Shown piece by piece: positions 37,809-39,853 of a stretch of 39,853 nt of DNA. A program made the translations under genes and the position numbers. Position 1 is the stretch's first letter. Each line of letters opens with the position of its first letter. This DNA comes from Dehalococcoidia bacterium (GTDB taxonomy: Bacteria; Chloroflexota; Dehalococcoidia; GIF9; AB-539-J10), in assembly GCA_016933195.1 (NCBI GenBank), contig JAFGBN010000107.1, positions 1 to 39,853 on the forward strand. Direction: 5' to 3'. The notes beneath the pieces are model-generated. The model saw only the letters and a program-made list of their open reading frames with translations. It was not told the DNA's origin and did not search any database.

Positions 37809-39353
37809 ATGGATTTTGAAAAGCTGCTTCAACAGTTGGAAATGAAAAAAGAAAAAGCTCTTGGCCAAGGAGGACCGGAGAAGATTCAGCGACAACATGA
37901 CCGTGGCAGACTAACGGCACGGGAACGCATAGACAAGTTGCTAGACCTGGATTCTTTCCTAGAGCTTGGCCTCCTTGCTCATTCCGAATGGCCGGGCATG
38001 GCGGAAAAGACACCAACCGATGGGTTGATTGTCGGGTTCGGCAAAATAAATGGGAGAAGAGTCGCAGTGTCAGCGAATGATTTTACCGTAATGGCATCCA
38101 CGAATGCTAAGATTAATCTGAGAAAATTGCTTCAGTTCAAAACTCAGGTCAACAAATTGGGAATTCCGTATATCCATCTGGGTGAAGCTGGTGGAGCGCG
38201 AATGCCTGATTGTCAAGGGGCAGACAAAATGTTCGAACTTGGGGGTGGTGGCACTGATACAGCGAAACCAGAGTATGTTCACTTCCGTGAACAGCCGTAT
38301 ATGTTTGCAGCTATGGGAGAATGCTATGGTGTAGCAGATTTTCAGGCATGTGTTGCAGACTTTGTCGTCCAAGTTAAAGGAAGTGCTATTGCAGTCTCAG
38401 GACCAAGAGCTCTCGGAAGGGCAATAGGGGAAACCTTCACTGGTGAGGAAATGGGAGGATGGGAAATCCATTCCAAAGTGACTGGGATGACAGATCAGGT
38501 AGCGGAAAATGAGGAGCACAGTCTGGAAATCATAAAAAAATACCTCGATTATATGCCCAATAACAACAAAGAATTGCCACCTATCCGCCCTGTCCCTGAG
38601 GGTTCGGAGGAAGGGATGGCAAAGATTCTCGATTTTCTTCCTAAGAGTAGCAAGAGAGCTTATGACATGCACAAAATCATTGAGTGCATCGTTGATGGAG
38701 GGGAATATTTTGAATTGAAGCCCGATTTTGGTTCCATGCTAATTACCTGCCTTGCTCGAATCAATGGGCAAGTTGTTGGAATTAACGCCAGTAACCCAAT
38801 TGTGAATGTAGGTGCCACTGATACCAATGCATTAGAGAAGTCTACAAGCTTTTTATGTCTTTGCGACTCCTACAACATTCCTCTTATCTTTCTAGCTGAT
38901 ACGCCGGGTCACTTAACAGGCAAGGAGGCAGAGCGAAAAAGAGTCGGATCTCGCGTTGTAAATCAAATTCAGGCCTTGTTTCAAGTAACTGTTCCGAAGA
39001 TTACAATCAATATTCGTAAAAATTATGGACAAGCAATGCTCAATATGTGCAGCCTGGGAACAGGGCATGACTTTCTCGTCGCATGGCCAACAGCAGAGCT
39101 CGGTTTCATGGATCCGGCGATCGCAGCAGACGTCGTATATGGCAACCTCCCAGAAGAGGAAAGGCAAAAGAAGGTGGAGAAGATGATGGCTGACACCTCA
39201 CCATACCCTGCTGCGGGATCATATTGGATACAGGATATCATAAATCCATACGATACTCGTAAATATATAATCAGTGTACTCGATATAGTTCGAGATTCGG
39301 AGAATCAGGGAATGAGCAAACATCTTCTTGCAAACTGGCCGAAGAAATTTTAG
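37809..39353 (+). CDS. Acyl-CoA carboxylase carboxyltransferase subunit (second, divergent paralogue)
   Basis: QHDRGRLTARERIDKLLDLDSFLELG; FLCLCDSYNIPLIFLADTPGHLTGKEAE; INPYDTRKYI. Confidence 0.92.
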   Translation: MDFEKLLQQLEMKKEKALGQGGPEKIQRQHDRGRLTARERIDKLLDLDSFLELGLLAHSEWPGMAEKTPTDGLIVGFGKINGRRVAVSANDFTVMASTNAKINLRKLLQFKTQVNKLGIPYIHLGEAGGARMPDCQGADKMFELGGGGTDTAKPEYVHFREQPYMFAAMGECYGVADFQACVADFVVQVKGSAIAVSGPRALGRAIGETFTGEEMGGWEIHSKVTGMTDQVAENEEHSLEIIKKYLDYMPNNNKELPPIRPVPEGSEEGMAKILDFLPKSSKRAYDMHKIIECIVDGGEYFELKPDFGSMLITCLARINGQVVGINASNPIVNVGATDTNALEKSTSFLCLCDSYNIPLIFLADTPGHLTGKEAERKRVGSRVVNQIQALFQVTVPKITINIRKNYGQAMLNMCSLGTGHDFLVAWPTAELGFMDPAIAADVVYGNLPEEERQKKVEKMMADTSPYPAAGSYWIQDIINPYDTRKYIISVLDIVRDSENQGMSKHLLANWPKKF

Positions 39354-39722
39354 TCCGTATGAATAACTACAACTGTGTGTCCGACTTCCATTAAAGCACA
39401 ACAGTTGAGCCCTAACTTGCATGGTATTATTGGGATGCACATAGACCTCTTGGCTAGAAGCAGTCGTTACCTGGGATCCTAGGAGTCTTTATATATGGGA
39501 TGGATAGTGATACGCCATAGTCTTTGCGTCGTCGAATTGGCTGTATTCTCGATAGCGCAGTTGGTGTAATGTAGACTATTTATCTAACGCCATTACCAAG
39601 AACATGGCTACTTGATAAGTTGCAGGATGAGGGTCGGCTTCTTTATACCTTACCTTAGCCATAATAGACCTCCTTAGCCTTCGTCCAAGTATAATAGCTT
39701 TGAATGCATTTGACTAACTCTG

Positions 39723-39759
39723 CAGAGAGGATTTTTGGAAAATTGCTAAACAATCTCAA
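39723..39759. promoter_or_regulatory. 37-nt upstream element, copy 2 (candidate operator/leader element)
   Basis: cagagaggatttttggaaaattgctaaacaatctcaa; 34/37 identical to 34973..35009. Confidence 0.65.
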
Positions 39760-39853
39760 TTCGCGAAGTGCGGAGGCTGAGATACATGGGTAACACTCAG
39801 GTTATGATTAGTGATGATATTAACCTACCATGAGGAGTTATCAGGATGAGAAA

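Overview
The window reads as a chromosomal segment from an anaerobic bacterium, probably a Chloroflexota/Dehalococcoidia-like lineage (inferred from gene content, not tested). From left to right it contains: (i) the 3' part of a glycyl-radical enzyme gene with its radical-SAM activase; (ii) a FadH/old-yellow-enzyme type Fe-S flavin oxidoreductase; (iii) a four-gene tRNA cluster (Val-CAC, Leu-CAG, Arg-GCG, Val-UAC); (iv) a small-ORF accessory zone with a tight three-gene operon (DUF3467-like plus two small uncharacterised proteins) and small membrane proteins; (v) transglutaminase-like and zincin-like proteins; (vi) a housekeeping run aroH-aroF-ribF-tyrS-aminotransferase-serA; (vii) a cluster of secreted modular proteins: PKD plus CFI-box C-terminus, Fn3-like plus a C-terminal tail, a protein with 18 decapeptide repeats, and a decayed NosD-like gene carrying the same C-terminal tail; (viii) DUF1015, purL, purQ, yqeY and rpsU; (ix) a catabolic neighbourhood with an AbfD-like 4-hydroxybutyryl-CoA dehydratase, Fe-ADH, CCG-type Fe-S protein, FAH-family protein and alpha/beta hydrolase; (x) DegV and two acyl-CoA carboxyltransferase genes separated by a decayed transposase. 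The strongest unexplained signals are a 37-nt element (34/37 identical) found upstream of two separate genes, the uninterrupted 18 x 30-bp decapeptide array, the 129-bp near-identical C-terminal module shared by two unrelated secreted proteins, and the small three-gene operon beside the tRNA cluster. Family names are from recognition of motifs in the translations; no database searches were run.
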